Shown: positions 8,814 to 18,046 of the stretch, in pieces | Numbering within the stretch: the first letter of the stretch is position 1 | How the letters are laid out: each line of letters opens with the position of its first letter | From: Bacteroidales bacterium | Lineage (GTDB): Bacteria; Bacteroidota; Bacteroidia; Bacteroidales; P3 | Length of the DNA stretch: 64,000 nt | Direction of reading: 5' to 3' | Assembly (NCBI GenBank): GCA_017960475.1 | Contig: JAGCZH010000038.1 | Coordinates: 21,600 to 85,599, forward strand | Program-made: the position numbers and the translations under genes | The notes under the pieces: generated by a model | What the model was told of the DNA's origin: nothing | The model's input: the letters and a program-made list of their open reading frames with translations, nothing else | The model's database searches: none

Positions 8814-9692
8814 GTGAGTTTCTTACGTAACATATTATTTCTTGCTCTCGTCGCTGTATCTGCTGTCGCGATGTGTCAAACTGTCGCCACCGACGAGGAG
8901 AAGGGCGCACCATGGTTCTATGAACGCCATACCGCTATGGAGCGAGAACCTTTCGAAATGCCTTTTATCAGAGAGAGTGATGTTGTTTGGGAACAGATAA
9001 TATGGCGTACTATCGATTTCCGTGAGAAATTCAACCATTTCTTCTTTTACCCTATCGAACGAGAGGGCGTTAATGGTCGTCGCAACTTGGCTTACGTTAT
9101 CTGGGATGCCGTTGCTTCGGGTGAGATACCGACTGTTTATCGCGACGATGAGTTCAAGGAGCCGATGGATGGTTCCTACTTTGTGAATAACCTTACAAAA
9201 CCTGATACTATTGTACTTGAGATTGTCGACGATGACGAGAACTACGAGTACAAGACGGTCATAGTACCCAAAGAATTCAACGCTGAGGAGGTGCTACAGG
9301 TAAGGCTTAAGGAGTCCTGGTATATTGATAAGCAGGTGACAGAGCAGAATGTGCGTATACTTGGCCTCTGTTTAACCAAAGAGATTTACAAGGAGCATGA
9401 TGGTGTGACTGACTATCTGGGATCTGTTCCTTTGTTTTGGATTCCCATGCTCTCTCCCGTTGTGCGTCGTATCCTTGTTCGCAATGAGGCTACATGGCAG
9501 CAGAATGTCGCACATCAGCCCTCATGGGAGTTTATTTTCATCAACAGAATGTTCAATAGCTACATTACACGCTATTCGAACCGCTTCAACCGAAGCATTC
9601 TTGACTATCTTACAGGTACTGAAGCCATCTGGGAGTCGGAACGTATCGAATCAGAACTGCTGGATATCAGCCAGGATATGTGGGAGTACTAG
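8814..9692 (+). CDS. GldN-like paralogue, second copy in tandem
   Basis: A 292-residue GldN homologue. The frame extends back to a TTG at 8772, but that lies within the terminator hairpin; the GTG at 8814 gives a proper signal peptide (MSFLRNILFLALVAVSAVAMCQ), so I use it. Shared blocks with the first copy include 'RESDVVWEQIIWRTIDFREKFN', 'VRLKESWYIDKQ', 'PLFWIPM' and the ending 'DMWEY'. The middle differs, so this is an old duplication. Tandem GldN-type pairs are known (gldN/gldO in Flavobacterium). Lying behind a terminator, it may be expressed at a lower level or only by read-through. A separate role or partial redundancy with GldN is possible. Confidence 0.88.
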   Translation: MSFLRNILFLALVAVSAVAMCQTVATDEEKGAPWFYERHTAMEREPFEMPFIRESDVVWEQIIWRTIDFREKFNHFFFYPIEREGVNGRRNLAYVIWDAVASGEIPTVYRDDEFKEPMDGSYFVNNLTKPDTIVLEIVDDDENYEYKTVIVPKEFNAEEVLQVRLKESWYIDKQVTEQNVRILGLCLTKEIYKEHDGVTDYLGSVPLFWIPMLSPVVRRILVRNEATWQQNVAHQPSWEFIFINRMFNSYITRYSNRFNRSILDYLTGTEAIWESERIESELLDISQDMWEY

Positions 9693-9785
9693 TAAAGTTT
9701 AAAGTTTATAGTTTAAAGTTTAAAGATGTCTAGGACTGTCTGGATTGCCTAAACTGCCAGCATAATTCACAATTCAATTCTTCAC
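9693..9785. repeat. Low-complexity spacer (TTTAAAG and AATTCA repeats)
   Basis: The gap between two converging genes holds AAAGTTTA-type heptamers repeated four times (9693-9726) and then AATTCACAATTCAATTC. Similar degenerate spacers occur at ~13815-13845, ~43680-43760 and ~52736-52760. No gene is seen. Confidence 0.6.
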
Positions 9786-9792
9786 TTGGTTT

Positions 9793-10824
9793 TTAGAGCT
9801 CTTCTTTAGAGTTGATAGCGTATTTGCGCCATTTCTCCAAAACAGAGGCCATATCGTCGGGTATAGGCGATTCAAAATGCATCTGCATATGTGTGGAAGG
9901 GTGTTCAAATCCAAGGATTGCGGCATGCAGGGCCTGACGTGGCAGCAGCTGGAAGCAATTTGCGACAAATTGTTTGTATTTCGAGAATGTAGTCCCTTTA
10001 AGTATCTGGTCTCCGCCATAGGCAGCGTCATTGAAAAGGGGATGGCCTATATGTTTCATGTGGGCGCGAATCTGGTGTGTGCGTCCTGTCTCCAACACAC
10101 ATTCTATAAGGGTGACGTAACCAAAACGCTCCAAGACATGCCAATGGGTAACGGCGTGTTTTCCCACCTCGGGGTCGTCGTATACTGCCATAACACGGCG
10201 GTCTTTTGTCGAACGCGCCAAATTGCCTGTTATAGTGCCGTCATTTTCGTTGAAATCGCCCCATACCAAGGCATTGTATTTCCTCTCTATGGTATGGTCG
10301 AAAAACTGTTTGGCGAGAAATATCTGCGATTCTTCGTTTTTGGCTATCAGCAGCAACCCTGATGTGTCTTTGTCAATGCGATGCACAAGGTAAGGCACTA
10401 TGGCGTTGCCATTACGGTCTTTTTTGCCTTGAAAGTAGAAGGTGAGAGCGTTGAGCAGAGTGCCGGTAAAGTTGCCGTAGCCAGGATGAACAACAAGGCC
10501 TGCCTCTTTGTCCACGACGAGGACGTCGTCGTCCTCGTATGCAATATTGAATGGTATATCCTCGGGAATGATCTCAAGCTCGCGTGGAGGCGTTGGTAGC
10601 AATACGCTTATGGTATCGAGGGGCTTGATCTTGTAATTGGATTTGGCGGCTTTGCCGTTGACAAGTATACATCCGGCTTTGGCGGCAGCCTGCACCTTGG
10701 TGCGGGACACACCTTCAATGCGCATCTGCAGATATTTGTCCATGCGCATGGACTCCTGACCACGGTCTACGGTGAAACGGTGGTTTTCGTATAATTCCAG
10801 CTCTTGACTTTCCTCGTTCTCCAT
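9793..10824 (-). CDS. rluD: RluA/RluD-family 23S rRNA pseudouridine synthase
   Basis: 343 residues: an S4 RNA-binding domain (~20-75, 'MRMDKYLQMRI', 'VSRTKVQAAAKAGCILVNGK') followed by the RluA-type catalytic domain. The catalytic aspartate is D151 in 'HRIDKDTSGLLLIAK'. Later blocks 'RTHQIRAHMKHIGHP' and 'RQALHAAILGFEHP' are standard. The enzyme turns uridines of large-subunit rRNA into pseudouridine; RluD is the best fit because of the S4 domain, but the exact target position is inferred. The stop of the upstream gene is 2 bp before this start, so the two are in one transcript after the PASTA gene. Confidence 0.88.
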   Translation of the reverse strand: MENEESQELELYENHRFTVDRGQESMRMDKYLQMRIEGVSRTKVQAAAKAGCILVNGKAAKSNYKIKPLDTISVLLPTPPRELEIIPEDIPFNIAYEDDDVLVVDKEAGLVVHPGYGNFTGTLLNALTFYFQGKKDRNGNAIVPYLVHRIDKDTSGLLLIAKNEESQIFLAKQFFDHTIERKYNALVWGDFNENDGTITGNLARSTKDRRVMAVYDDPEVGKHAVTHWHVLERFGYVTLIECVLETGRTHQIRAHMKHIGHPLFNDAAYGGDQILKGTTFSKYKQFVANCFQLLPRQALHAAILGFEHPSTHMQMHFESPIPDDMASVLEKWRKYAINSKEEL

Positions 10825-10826
10825 GT

Positions 10827-12746
10827 TTAGTGTCGTATTGCTATTTTCTTTGTTGTGTATAACCCTGTCTCGGTGTCGCTGATTTTGAGAATATACATCC
10901 CATTGTTGAGATGGTGTAAATCCAAATTGCCGCAGTATTTTGTTTGCAGAATCCTACGACCTTGCATATCGAAGAGAGAGAGTTGTATCCGCTCATGAGG
11001 AATGGTGTTGTCAATCTCGAGGCTTATGGATCCGGAAGATGGCATAGGAAAGACAGATACTATGGGGGATGAGGCAGGATTTTTTTCGAGAGATACCAAA
11101 GCGGAGGCTCCAAAAGCAGGCCGGAGCATGACGGAACCTTTCAAAATGCTCTGCATCCATTCGTTGCCGACACGATAGAAAGTGAATCGACGTGAGTCGT
11201 TGCTGCGGTCAAAGCCGATGTTGATATAATCGTTAGAGAGTTGCTCGAAGCCTACAAAGATGGTGTCGGAAACCTTCAGGGCCTCTTTAAGAATATAGCG
11301 GTGGAAGCGGTTTAGACCGTCAAAAGCAGGTGTGTTGTGCTCGCTGTCTTTATAAATAAGTGTTGACGGGAGACCGTTATGGCAGCTCCATACACATATT
11401 TGAAAACGAACATCCTCGTTTTCGCCATCGCGGGTTCGGTTGAAAAAGATGTCGACAGCGGTGAGAGTGTCAACGTTATGGAGGTCATAGCGCATTGCCA
11501 GCCATACTTTATTGCCGGTAGGGCCTGATGTCACAACGCCATAGCCGTTTTCAGGTACTCCGTCATCGTAGGCGTAGTAGTCGCCAAAGGTTTGAGTTAA
11601 TACTATTGTGTCGTTGCCTTTTCTGTTGTCACCGCCAACGCCTTCGCAAACTATATGTTTGACAATAAATGACGATGGTTGATTGTTGACAGGGTATGAG
11701 AAGTTTACAGGGGGTGTGCTATGCACAGGCATCTCTTGGTATTTGCCATTGGGGAAGAAAGCGGGTATGTTCTCATATCCACCTTCATAGTTGGCCACGG
11801 GGCTACCGTCGTTGTTGGTAACGACGTAGTGATATGTTGACGCCAATGTTTGGTTGTAGCGATTGACAATCTTGATATTCAGTCTGTCTGTCATATCGGC
11901 TGGAGTGAATTGGCGGGCAGGCATGGCGTAATAGTATTTCAGCATGGATGGGGCCTTTTCGACAAAGGCGACATCACGGAAAAGGCTGTCGCCGCTGTTG
12001 CGGCTATGGTTGATGTAGATATAGTCGATACTCCAATGGTCGCAGTTGCCAGAGATGCCGCTTTTGGGATTTGCGTCGAGGCTGGCATAGTTGCGGAAAC
12101 GGAATTGAAAGTTGCGATTGAAATACTTTGCGCTGTCAATTTTCACACTTGCATAGTGCCAGGGCCAATGGCTTTTAATGCCGACGGTGTCGGGTTGGAA
12201 TCCCGGAGTGGCCCACACGACATCCCATTGGTCGGTTTGGTAATCATAAAAATCGAGAAAAAGCGAGTCTTGTTGGGATGGTGTGCTGCCGACCAGTTCC
12301 CAAGGGTTCCCATACCATCCGCCAGGAATGAAGAAGAAGCTCAAGATTATGGAGTCGGAAGGTGAAAGGCGGCGGTTATAGACTCCTGTCAGAGAGTCCA
12401 GTCGTATTGGCTGTGAAGCCAATGTATCTGCTTTGAAAAGGTTTGTTGAGGCGTGAGGATAGAGTTCGCCGTGTTCGTTAAGGGCGTCGAGGGTGACCAT
12501 ACCTACAGAAGGAGGCTCAGGAGCATAGTCTTTGTTGACAAAAGCCTGGCGTGTCATCCATCGTTTAGGGTCGGGAAAACCTTCGTAGTCGGAAAAATCG
12601 TCGAAGAAAGGCAACTCCAATAGGACGGTGTCGGAGCTTTTAGGAGACTGATGTCGAAACGATGACGATAGAGGCGACAGAATTTCCTGGGCCATGCAGC
12701 AATGCATAGCGGCAAAAAGAATCAGTATGGTGACGATTTTTTTCAA
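10827..12746 (-). CDS. Secreted protein with T9SS C-terminal sorting domain
   Basis: 639 residues. A signal peptide (1-19, 'ILILFAAMHCCMAQ') starts it. The N-terminal region ('ELPFFDDFSDYEGFPDPKRWMTRQAFVN') looks like the jelly-roll opening seen in many uncharacterised T9SS cargo proteins. The last ~80 residues form a type A sorting domain: 'VSVFPMPSSGSISLEIDN', 'LSLFDMQGRRIL', 'LNNGMYILKISD', 'TTKKIAI'. So it should be carried across the outer membrane by the T9SS encoded nearby. I do not recognise a catalytic domain. It lies between the PASTA gene and rluD, a grouping I recall from other Bacteroidetes genomes. Confidence 0.8.
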   Translation of the reverse strand: MKKIVTILILFAAMHCCMAQEILSPLSSSFRHQSPKSSDTVLLELPFFDDFSDYEGFPDPKRWMTRQAFVNKDYAPEPPSVGMVTLDALNEHGELYPHASTNLFKADTLASQPIRLDSLTGVYNRRLSPSDSIILSFFFIPGGWYGNPWELVGSTPSQQDSLFLDFYDYQTDQWDVVWATPGFQPDTVGIKSHWPWHYASVKIDSAKYFNRNFQFRFRNYASLDANPKSGISGNCDHWSIDYIYINHSRNSGDSLFRDVAFVEKAPSMLKYYYAMPARQFTPADMTDRLNIKIVNRYNQTLASTYHYVVTNNDGSPVANYEGGYENIPAFFPNGKYQEMPVHSTPPVNFSYPVNNQPSSFIVKHIVCEGVGGDNRKGNDTIVLTQTFGDYYAYDDGVPENGYGVVTSGPTGNKVWLAMRYDLHNVDTLTAVDIFFNRTRDGENEDVRFQICVWSCHNGLPSTLIYKDSEHNTPAFDGLNRFHRYILKEALKVSDTIFVGFEQLSNDYINIGFDRSNDSRRFTFYRVGNEWMQSILKGSVMLRPAFGASALVSLEKNPASSPIVSVFPMPSSGSISLEIDNTIPHERIQLSLFDMQGRRILQTKYCGNLDLHHLNNGMYILKISDTETGLYTTKKIAIRH

Positions 12747-12791
12747 TAGAGAATAATATTGTGCTTTTCTATAGCTATAAACAGCAATTGT

Positions 12792-13685
12792 TTAGAATTC
12801 ATCCAGTGAGATTAATTCGTATGGGTCATGGCGGGAATTATCACCATCCACGGGCTCATAAAGAGCTCGAATAGAGTCTTCCATTTGCCGTTGTTTCATG
12901 CGTTCCAGCTCTTCCATGGCGACCACCGATTTGTCGCAATACCATAGTTCTATGCCGGTACCGTATGCGACCTCGGCACGGCCGGTATATGATGGCGACT
13001 GTTTGTAAACGATGGCTCTGCTCATATCGGTGATGCCTTCATAGTGTTCGGCGCCAACATTAAGCGAGGCGGATAGGATGTTGCTTCTTGCCTTGGAGGG
13101 GGACATGCCTACCAGGTACGGGGCTATAGACATTCCTGAGCCGCTTCCACGACCAACGACGAGGTCGATCATGGCTCCTTTTTCCAGACGACGACCCTCG
13201 TTGACAGTACGTCCTTTGTATTTTTGTTGCAAAACCACATGGTGTGGGTCGTCCACAAAAGTTATACGACCTCCATGCAAGCCGACATTCTCAAGCTGTG
13301 ATATAGCATGGCGCACACTTAGCGAACGCAGGTCAGGAACAATGGCGTTGTCGGGGACATAGGATGTCACGGTAAGGTATATTTTACGGCCGTTTTTGAT
13401 CAGGGAGCCCGAATCGGGGTCTTGGCGCAGGATATATCCGCCGCGGTGACTCTGTTGGTATATGGAATCTATGATGACGAATTCCAAACGGAGGTCGCCA
13501 TAATCCATATCGTCGAGTTCGTCGACATATTGTCCTACGACATATGGGGTAAGGTATTCTTTGCCTACACGACCATAGTGTTTCAGCACGATAAAGGTTA
13601 TTATTACAATAACCAACGAGAGACCCAGTGCAAACAAAGCGTGCAGCACCCAGGGGTGTTTGTTGAAAAATCCATTGTTACTCAT
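12792..13685 (-). CDS. Membrane-anchored PASTA-domain protein
   Basis: 297 residues with one N-terminal membrane helix (~13-34, 'LHALFALGLSLVIVIITFIVL') and a periplasmic part made of about three PASTA repeats: ~43-107, ~115-178 ('VPDLRSLSVRHAISQLENVGL') and ~185-250 ('APYLVGMSPSKARSNILSASLNVG'). The tail (~255-297) is acidic and charged. PASTA domains bind peptidoglycan or muropeptides; in Bacteroidetes they occur without the kinase domain found in Gram-positive bacteria. The gene heads a minus-strand set PASTA, T9SS cargo, rluD, with gaps of 45 and 2 bp. Confidence 0.88.
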   Translation of the reverse strand: MSNNGFFNKHPWVLHALFALGLSLVIVIITFIVLKHYGRVGKEYLTPYVVGQYVDELDDMDYGDLRLEFVIIDSIYQQSHRGGYILRQDPDSGSLIKNGRKIYLTVTSYVPDNAIVPDLRSLSVRHAISQLENVGLHGGRITFVDDPHHVVLQQKYKGRTVNEGRRLEKGAMIDLVVGRGSGSGMSIAPYLVGMSPSKARSNILSASLNVGAEHYEGITDMSRAIVYKQSPSYTGRAEVAYGTGIELWYCDKSVVAMEELERMKQRQMEDSIRALYEPVDGDNSRHDPYELISLDEF

Positions 13686-13814
13686 TTGCTGTCTTTGCCG
13701 TTGATTGTTAGAGTATAAGGTGTTGTGATGTGAGTTGAACCAATAATAAGTTTTATAAAATTAAGTTGTATTGATGTTGATGTTTAAATTGTTGAATATT
13801 AATACAGAGACATC

Positions 13815-13845
13815 TTTAAAAGTTAAAAGTTAAACTTTAAACTTT
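13815..13845. repeat. Low-complexity AAAGTTAAA-type spacer
   Basis: Short heptamer/octamer repeats (AAAGTTAA, AACTTTAA) that partly fold back on themselves, in the gap between miaB and the PASTA gene. Same style as the spacer at 9693-9726. No gene in the 208-bp gap. Confidence 0.55.
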
Positions 13846-13893
13846 ACTTAATACCAGCTCAAATCATCTATAATTAACGTCTTTAGATGTTTA

Positions 13894-15222
13894 TTATTGT
13901 GTCACAGCCTCGCCAATAAGAGTGGCGGCGGTGCAGCGGGTCACTCTTATATTGACATATTGTCCAGGTTTGAAGTCATGGCGATCGAAGACGATGACTT
14001 TGTTTTGGCTGTTGCGGCCGAATAGTTGCTTGTCAGAACGGTGGGACACCCCTTCGACAAGGACCTCGTAAACTTTGCCTATTTCTTTGGTGTTGTTCTC
14101 AAGGGCTATCTCGCCTTGCAGTGCTATGATTTCCTCGAGGCGGCGGGTTTTTACTTCGTCGGGGATGTCATCCTGAAGATGTTTTGCGGCATAGGTGTCG
14201 GGGCGCATAGAGAATTTGAACATATAGGCATAGTCATATCTCACTGTGCGGAACATTTCAAGGGTGGCTTTATGGTCCTCTTCCGTCTCGCCGCAGAATC
14301 CGGCAATTACATCGGTGGTGATGCTGCAGTCGGGAAGATAATGTCTGATGGCGTCAATGCGGTTCAGGTACCATTCCGGAGTGTAGCGACGGTTCATGAG
14401 CTTGAGCATGCGTTCGCTTCCCGATTGGACGGGAAGGTGGATGCAGTGGCAGATATTCCTGTATTTCGCCATGATTTGGAGCAGTTCGTCGCTGAGATCT
14501 TTGGGGTGTGATGTTGCGAAGCGGACGCGAAGAAGAGGGTCTATTTCGGCGACCATAGCCATGAGCTGAGGAAAACCCACAGTAGTGTCATTGTTCTGCC
14601 AGCGGTAGCTGTTGACGTTTTGGCCAAGAAGAGTGACCTCGCGGTATCCTTTCTCGAAGAGAGTGCGAGCTTCGGCGACAATGGTCTGAGGGTCGCGGCT
14701 GCGTTCGCGTCCGCGAGTGTATGGCACCACGCAGTAGGCGCAATAGTTTTGACATCCGCGCATGATGCTAATATAGGCGGTAATGCCATTGGTGTCGTAT
14801 CTCACAGGTTCTATGTCGGCGTAGGTCTCGCTGTCGCTAAGCAGAGTCTCTGCTAGTTTCTCGCCGTCGTGAAGGTGGCTTAGCATTTCTGGCAGCCTAC
14901 GATAGGCGTCGGGACCAACAATAAAAGAGACGTTGTCCTCCTCCTCCATAAGCTGGTTTTTGATGCGTTCCGCCATACAGCCAAGAATACCGATTTTCAC
15001 CCATTGGCGGTTGCGTTGCAGAGCTCGCAGTTCACGCAGGCGCTTGCGGATACGTTGCTCCGCATTGTCACGTATGGCGCAGGTGTTTATCAGTATATAA
15101 TCAGCCTGGTTGATGTCCTTCTCGAGGGTATAGCCCTCTTTAGAGAGAATCGAACCAACAATTTCGCTGTCGGCCAGGTTCATCTGGCATCCGTATGTTT
15201 CTATGTATACTTTGTTTTTCAA
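13894..15222 (-). CDS. miaB: tRNA-2-methylthio-N6-dimethylallyladenosine synthase MiaB
   Basis: 442 residues with the three domains of a methylthiotransferase. The N-terminal MTTase domain carries three cluster cysteines C12, C48 and C82. The radical-SAM core has CxxxCxxC at 157-164 (GCQNYCAYCVVPYTRG). A C-terminal TRAM domain follows from ~375. The 'ETYGCQMN' and 'SGSERMLKLMNRRYT' segments separate MiaB from RimO and MtaB. It adds a methylthio group at position 37 of tRNAs that read codons starting with U. It is the last chromosomal gene before the Rhs island on this side, and its promoter lies in the gap facing the island. Confidence 0.95.
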   Translation of the reverse strand: MKNKVYIETYGCQMNLADSEIVGSILSKEGYTLEKDINQADYILINTCAIRDNAEQRIRKRLRELRALQRNRQWVKIGILGCMAERIKNQLMEEEDNVSFIVGPDAYRRLPEMLSHLHDGEKLAETLLSDSETYADIEPVRYDTNGITAYISIMRGCQNYCAYCVVPYTRGRERSRDPQTIVAEARTLFEKGYREVTLLGQNVNSYRWQNNDTTVGFPQLMAMVAEIDPLLRVRFATSHPKDLSDELLQIMAKYRNICHCIHLPVQSGSERMLKLMNRRYTPEWYLNRIDAIRHYLPDCSITTDVIAGFCGETEEDHKATLEMFRTVRYDYAYMFKFSMRPDTYAAKHLQDDIPDEVKTRRLEEIIALQGEIALENNTKEIGKVYEVLVEGVSHRSDKQLFGRNSQNKVIVFDRHDFKPGQYVNIRVTRCTAATLIGEAVTQ

Positions 15223-15259
15223 TGCTTTGACGAATATATAGAATATATATTTTAAAATA

Positions 15260-15290
15260 CAAAAGTACGAAAAAAAGGGATGTCATCAAT
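15260..15290 (-). promoter_or_regulatory. Predicted promoter for miaB
   Basis: On the minus strand TACTTTTG (15260-15267) fits the -7 consensus TAnnTTTG, and an ATTG lies ~19 bp upstream as a partial -33 element. It is ~40 bp before the miaB ATG. The stretch 15290-15455 between this promoter and the island's inverted repeat holds no gene I can see. Confidence 0.6.
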
Positions 15291-15455
15291 AAAAAAGTCA
15301 TCCTGATAGTATTAGATAGATTCCAGATCAAAACTAACTCGTGATTGCTATGTAAAGTACGTTATTCATTACTACAGTCAACAACAAGTCGAATGGAGCT
15401 TCACCTAATATGAATTGTTGTACCCCCAATTGGTGGTTAGAATTCATGTTAGATT

Positions 15456-15633
15456 GTTTTTCGAGTAGATTGGCTGCATCATTGGCTAAACCTAGCGGGT
15501 TTCGGCAAGACAGGGGGGTGGATAGAATGCCGAAAGAAATGCTGATACGGCATAAATAGATATTATCAGGTGGTATTAGTAGAATTCTTGCTCTAATGAC
15601 CGATTGTGGTTTAAGAAATATTCGGTCACTATC
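15456..15633 (+). repeat. Island terminal inverted repeat, left copy
   Basis: About 178 bp, matching the reverse complement of 36140-36317 with roughly ten mismatches and one or two one-base gaps by eye. Inside it ATGCCG (15527-15532) and CGGCAT (15548-15553) form a small hairpin. It lies at the 3' end of the leftmost toxin/partner pair. Confidence 0.85.
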
Positions 15634-15653
15634 ACCTTTTCCCTATTCAAGAC

Positions 15654-16478
15654 TTAATACTCGAACTTAGTTCCTTCCAATCCAATTCTATTGCTAGGAA
15701 TATCCTTGGCTTCCCATGGTTTATCGTGCCTTTTTACCATTGTTGGGAAGAAGAAGCCATTGTCAATCCAACACTGGTAGTTTTTCTCTTTGTCAATAGG
15801 AAAGATGCTGTCACCTTTTATCACGAGAGGAAACTTATTAAACAGCGCTTCTTGCCACAACAAGTATCTGTTACTCAAATCTATTTTTAAGTAATTGTAG
15901 GAGGGATAAATTGACGTATCTATGTCTTTACATACCCGTGCATAATAGTTCCCATGATTCACAATAATAATATTTGAGTACTGGCAATCATCATAAGGAA
16001 TATAAAGCTGACGTGAAGACGAATCCATATAATAAATTCCTTCATGCAACAAAAGTTGGTCTTGTATTTCTTTTTTCCACACACCTTGCTTAGGATAGAA
16101 GAATTTTACAATTACAGGAATGCCTGTCGTAGGTTCTATATTATCTGTATCTTTAAATTTGTATAAAGAATATGGAAATCTCACTTGGCTGGTGTTGTGA
16201 AGGATTATTGTGTCTCCTTTGGCATAATAGCGTATTTTTTGATAACGCTGAAACCGATCAACCGCAAAGAAGCGTGCTTGTACAATGCTGTCATTAGCAA
16301 AAGACAGTACGAATCTACCATCAATTCCTGTGTAAAAAGTCTTGTTTTCTAACTGGTCTCCAAAATGAAAGACAGGAAAACGAGGAATCGTGTCTTTTTC
16401 AGATTCATCCTTCTGTGCGTTCATTGTGTTCATTATTAAAAAAAATCCAAAATATAAAAGAATTTTTTTTGATATCAT
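15654..16478 (-). CDS. Putative immunity protein, exported, of leftmost cassette
   Basis: 274 residues, starting 2 bp after the stop of the HELKH cassette, so the two are tightly coupled. The N-terminus is a signal peptide ('KKILLYFGFFLIMNTMNAQ', cut after Ala21). The mature part is rich in Tyr, Phe and Asp, with no motif I know. I infer an immunity role only from its position behind a toxin-like CT and from the same arrangement repeated five more times in the island. The export signal suggests that it meets the toxin in the periplasm or at the surface. Alternatives are an accessory secreted protein. Base composition is AT-rich, unlike miaB next door. Confidence 0.5.
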   Translation of the reverse strand: MISKKILLYFGFFLIMNTMNAQKDESEKDTIPRFPVFHFGDQLENKTFYTGIDGRFVLSFANDSIVQARFFAVDRFQRYQKIRYYAKGDTIILHNTSQVRFPYSLYKFKDTDNIEPTTGIPVIVKFFYPKQGVWKKEIQDQLLLHEGIYYMDSSSRQLYIPYDDCQYSNIIIVNHGNYYARVCKDIDTSIYPSYNYLKIDLSNRYLLWQEALFNKFPLVIKGDSIFPIDKEKNYQCWIDNGFFFPTMVKRHDKPWEAKDIPSNRIGLEGTKFEY

Positions 16479-16480
16479 TT

Positions 16481-17152
16481 CTATTTGTGTTTTATGATTG
16501 TACTATCTGGATATTTATTGATAAAATCACTTGTTGACTTCGGAAGTTCATAGTATAGAATAGGATCATATCTATCTATTGAACGAAAAGCGGCTCCTCG
16601 CCTGAAAGCAGCCTTTTCTAAAGCTTCGGTATTAAATACTTTGAAATCTCCACCATCGGCAGGTTGAATAAAAAATGATTCCTTATTGTAAAACTGATAG
16701 CAGTGTTTAAGTTCATGTGCAAGGGTCTGCAATCCGCCATAAGATAATTCTCCTTCTTTTGTCAACGCATTTCTATCAGTATTTAGTGATACCATAATCC
16801 AATGTTGTTTTTCCCCTTTACAGGCAATGTCTCCGTAGCCATAGTATTGAGTTATTCCCTTGGTTTTCTTATTGTTTTCGCCAAACGACCCGGATTGAAT
16901 ATCATAAAAAGTGGTTTCATCATCTCTCATTGATTTAATCTCCGTCATTGTATTTTGGAACTCCTTAAGATCATCCTGTTGTTGTTCTGTTAATTCTCCA
17001 TTCCTTTGTAATTCCGTTAACTGATTTATCTCTCGTTGGCAATAGTCTTCTATTTTTTTAGCATATTCTTCCATTTTTTCGCTGAATTCTCTCCCGTCCG
17101 GATCCACCATCTTTACCGGATTCCAGGCACAGTAGGCATACGGCGAAAGCAA
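16481..17152 (-). CDS. Orphan Rhs CT with HExxH zincin motif, core truncated
   Basis: About 223 residues. Only the last ~20 residues of the Rhs core remain ('SPYAYCAWNPVKMVDPDG'), after which comes a CT of ~200 residues: a helical segment (~23-76), 'YYGYGDIACKGEKQHWIM' (103-120) and the zinc-peptidase motif HELKH (H146, E147, H150). A later 'NTEALEKAAFRR' offers a likely third ligand glutamate. There is no ATG: the reading begins at TTG 17152, and a TAG lies ~16 codons further upstream, so this looks like a silent cassette that would be read only if joined to an Rhs body. The domain is a zincin-like peptidase by motif. A decayed relative is at 35975-36197 on the other side of the island. Confidence 0.65.
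   Translation of the reverse strand: MLSPYAYCAWNPVKMVDPDGREFSEKMEEYAKKIEDYCQREINQLTELQRNGELTEQQQDDLKEFQNTMTEIKSMRDDETTFYDIQSGSFGENNKKTKGITQYYGYGDIACKGEKQHWIMVSLNTDRNALTKEGELSYGGLQTLAHELKHCYQFYNKESFFIQPADGGDFKVFNTEALEKAAFRRGAAFRSIDRYDPILYYELPKSTSDFINKYPDSTIIKHK
17088..17151 (-). repeat. Rhs core repeat, 3' fragment only
   Basis: Last ~64 bp of the core repeat (coding SPYAYCAWNPVKMVDPDGRE), closely matching the 3' part of the copies at 18620-18802 and 20197-20382. The upstream part of the core is lost. Confidence 0.8.
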
Positions 17153-17398
17153 AGAGATGAATCCGCATGTTATGAGTGCGGTTTCGATTGCCTATTTTAT
17201 GTACTGGTCGGTTCAATTAGTTGTATTTTTTAGGCTAGTAGGCTGGGGCAGGAATTAGGACTCTGCTGCACATCTCGCTGAATATTCACATTCATCGGAT
17301 AACACTCCAAAGGCATTATAAGCAAAATACCCAATGCGCATAATCATATCCTTTTTTCTATAACTCACTTCTTTTTTTAACAACCTATAGATATCAAA

Positions 17399-18034
17399 CT
17401 ATTTGTTGGAGATGAATTCTTCATAATGCCTTGCTTTAATAGGATCTTTATCATGGAAAGAATAATTGCCATTATAGATTTCGTACAGTTTTTTAGCAGC
17501 AGTTTTCGACTGGGATAACTCAAAATATTTTTCATAGTATTTTATCATTATGGCGACATAATATTCATCCGCACAGAAATCCAAATAGTCAAAAATATAA
17601 TTACCACAAATCCAATACCCTTCATAATAACAGTGTTTTAGAGCTAAAAAATCAGTTATACAAATTAGTTTATCCAAATCGAATCTCGATATGTATTGTG
17701 AGTGAGAGTAGAAATAATGAAGACATAATATTTTATAAGCTTCAATGCTACCTCTCTTTATTTCACAATAGACTTGTTTTAACTCATCATCAGATAAATG
17801 TATCGGGCCAAAATCCTCTCCATCCATAAAATTGAAATGTAGAGTGTCGTTTGATATGTCTTTCGAATATAAGTATTCACAAAAGTCATCACGATGAGTG
17901 CTGTCATCTATTGTAATTTCATGATAAATGTTGATGTCGAGGATTTCGGTTGCTGTACTTATGCGATTATGACTTAAGCTCAGTTTGATGGTAACAAATA
18001 CAGGTAATACAAACAGTAATCTAAAGTGGTTCAT
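17399..18034 (-). CDS. Putative immunity protein, exported, partner of caspase-like cassette
   Basis: 211 residues, 12 bp downstream of the cassette at 18047-18928. The N-terminus is hydrophobic (residues 4-20, 'FRLLFVLPVFVTIKLSL') and reads as a signal peptide or anchor. The body is helical, rich in Tyr, Asp and Cys, with repeated 'YY'/'YF' patterns that could be TPR-like ('AAKKLYEIYNGNYSF'), but I recognise no family. Role as immunity is inferred from position. The gap 17241-17398 beyond it holds no convincing gene: the same frame stays open for 47 codons after the stop, which may be chance or a remnant. Confidence 0.5.
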   Translation of the reverse strand: MNHFRLLFVLPVFVTIKLSLSHNRISTATEILDINIYHEITIDDSTHRDDFCEYLYSKDISNDTLHFNFMDGEDFGPIHLSDDELKQVYCEIKRGSIEAYKILCLHYFYSHSQYISRFDLDKLICITDFLALKHCYYEGYWICGNYIFDYLDFCADEYYVAIMIKYYEKYFELSQSKTAAKKLYEIYNGNYSFHDKDPIKARHYEEFISNK

Positions 18035-18046
18035 GACGATAATTGA

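Noticed and set aside
17255..17398. 47 further codons in frame after the stop of the exported protein at 17399-18034
   Set aside because: Could be a read-through or a truncated gene, but the length is within chance and the normal protein end looks natural; no homologous segment elsewhere in the island.
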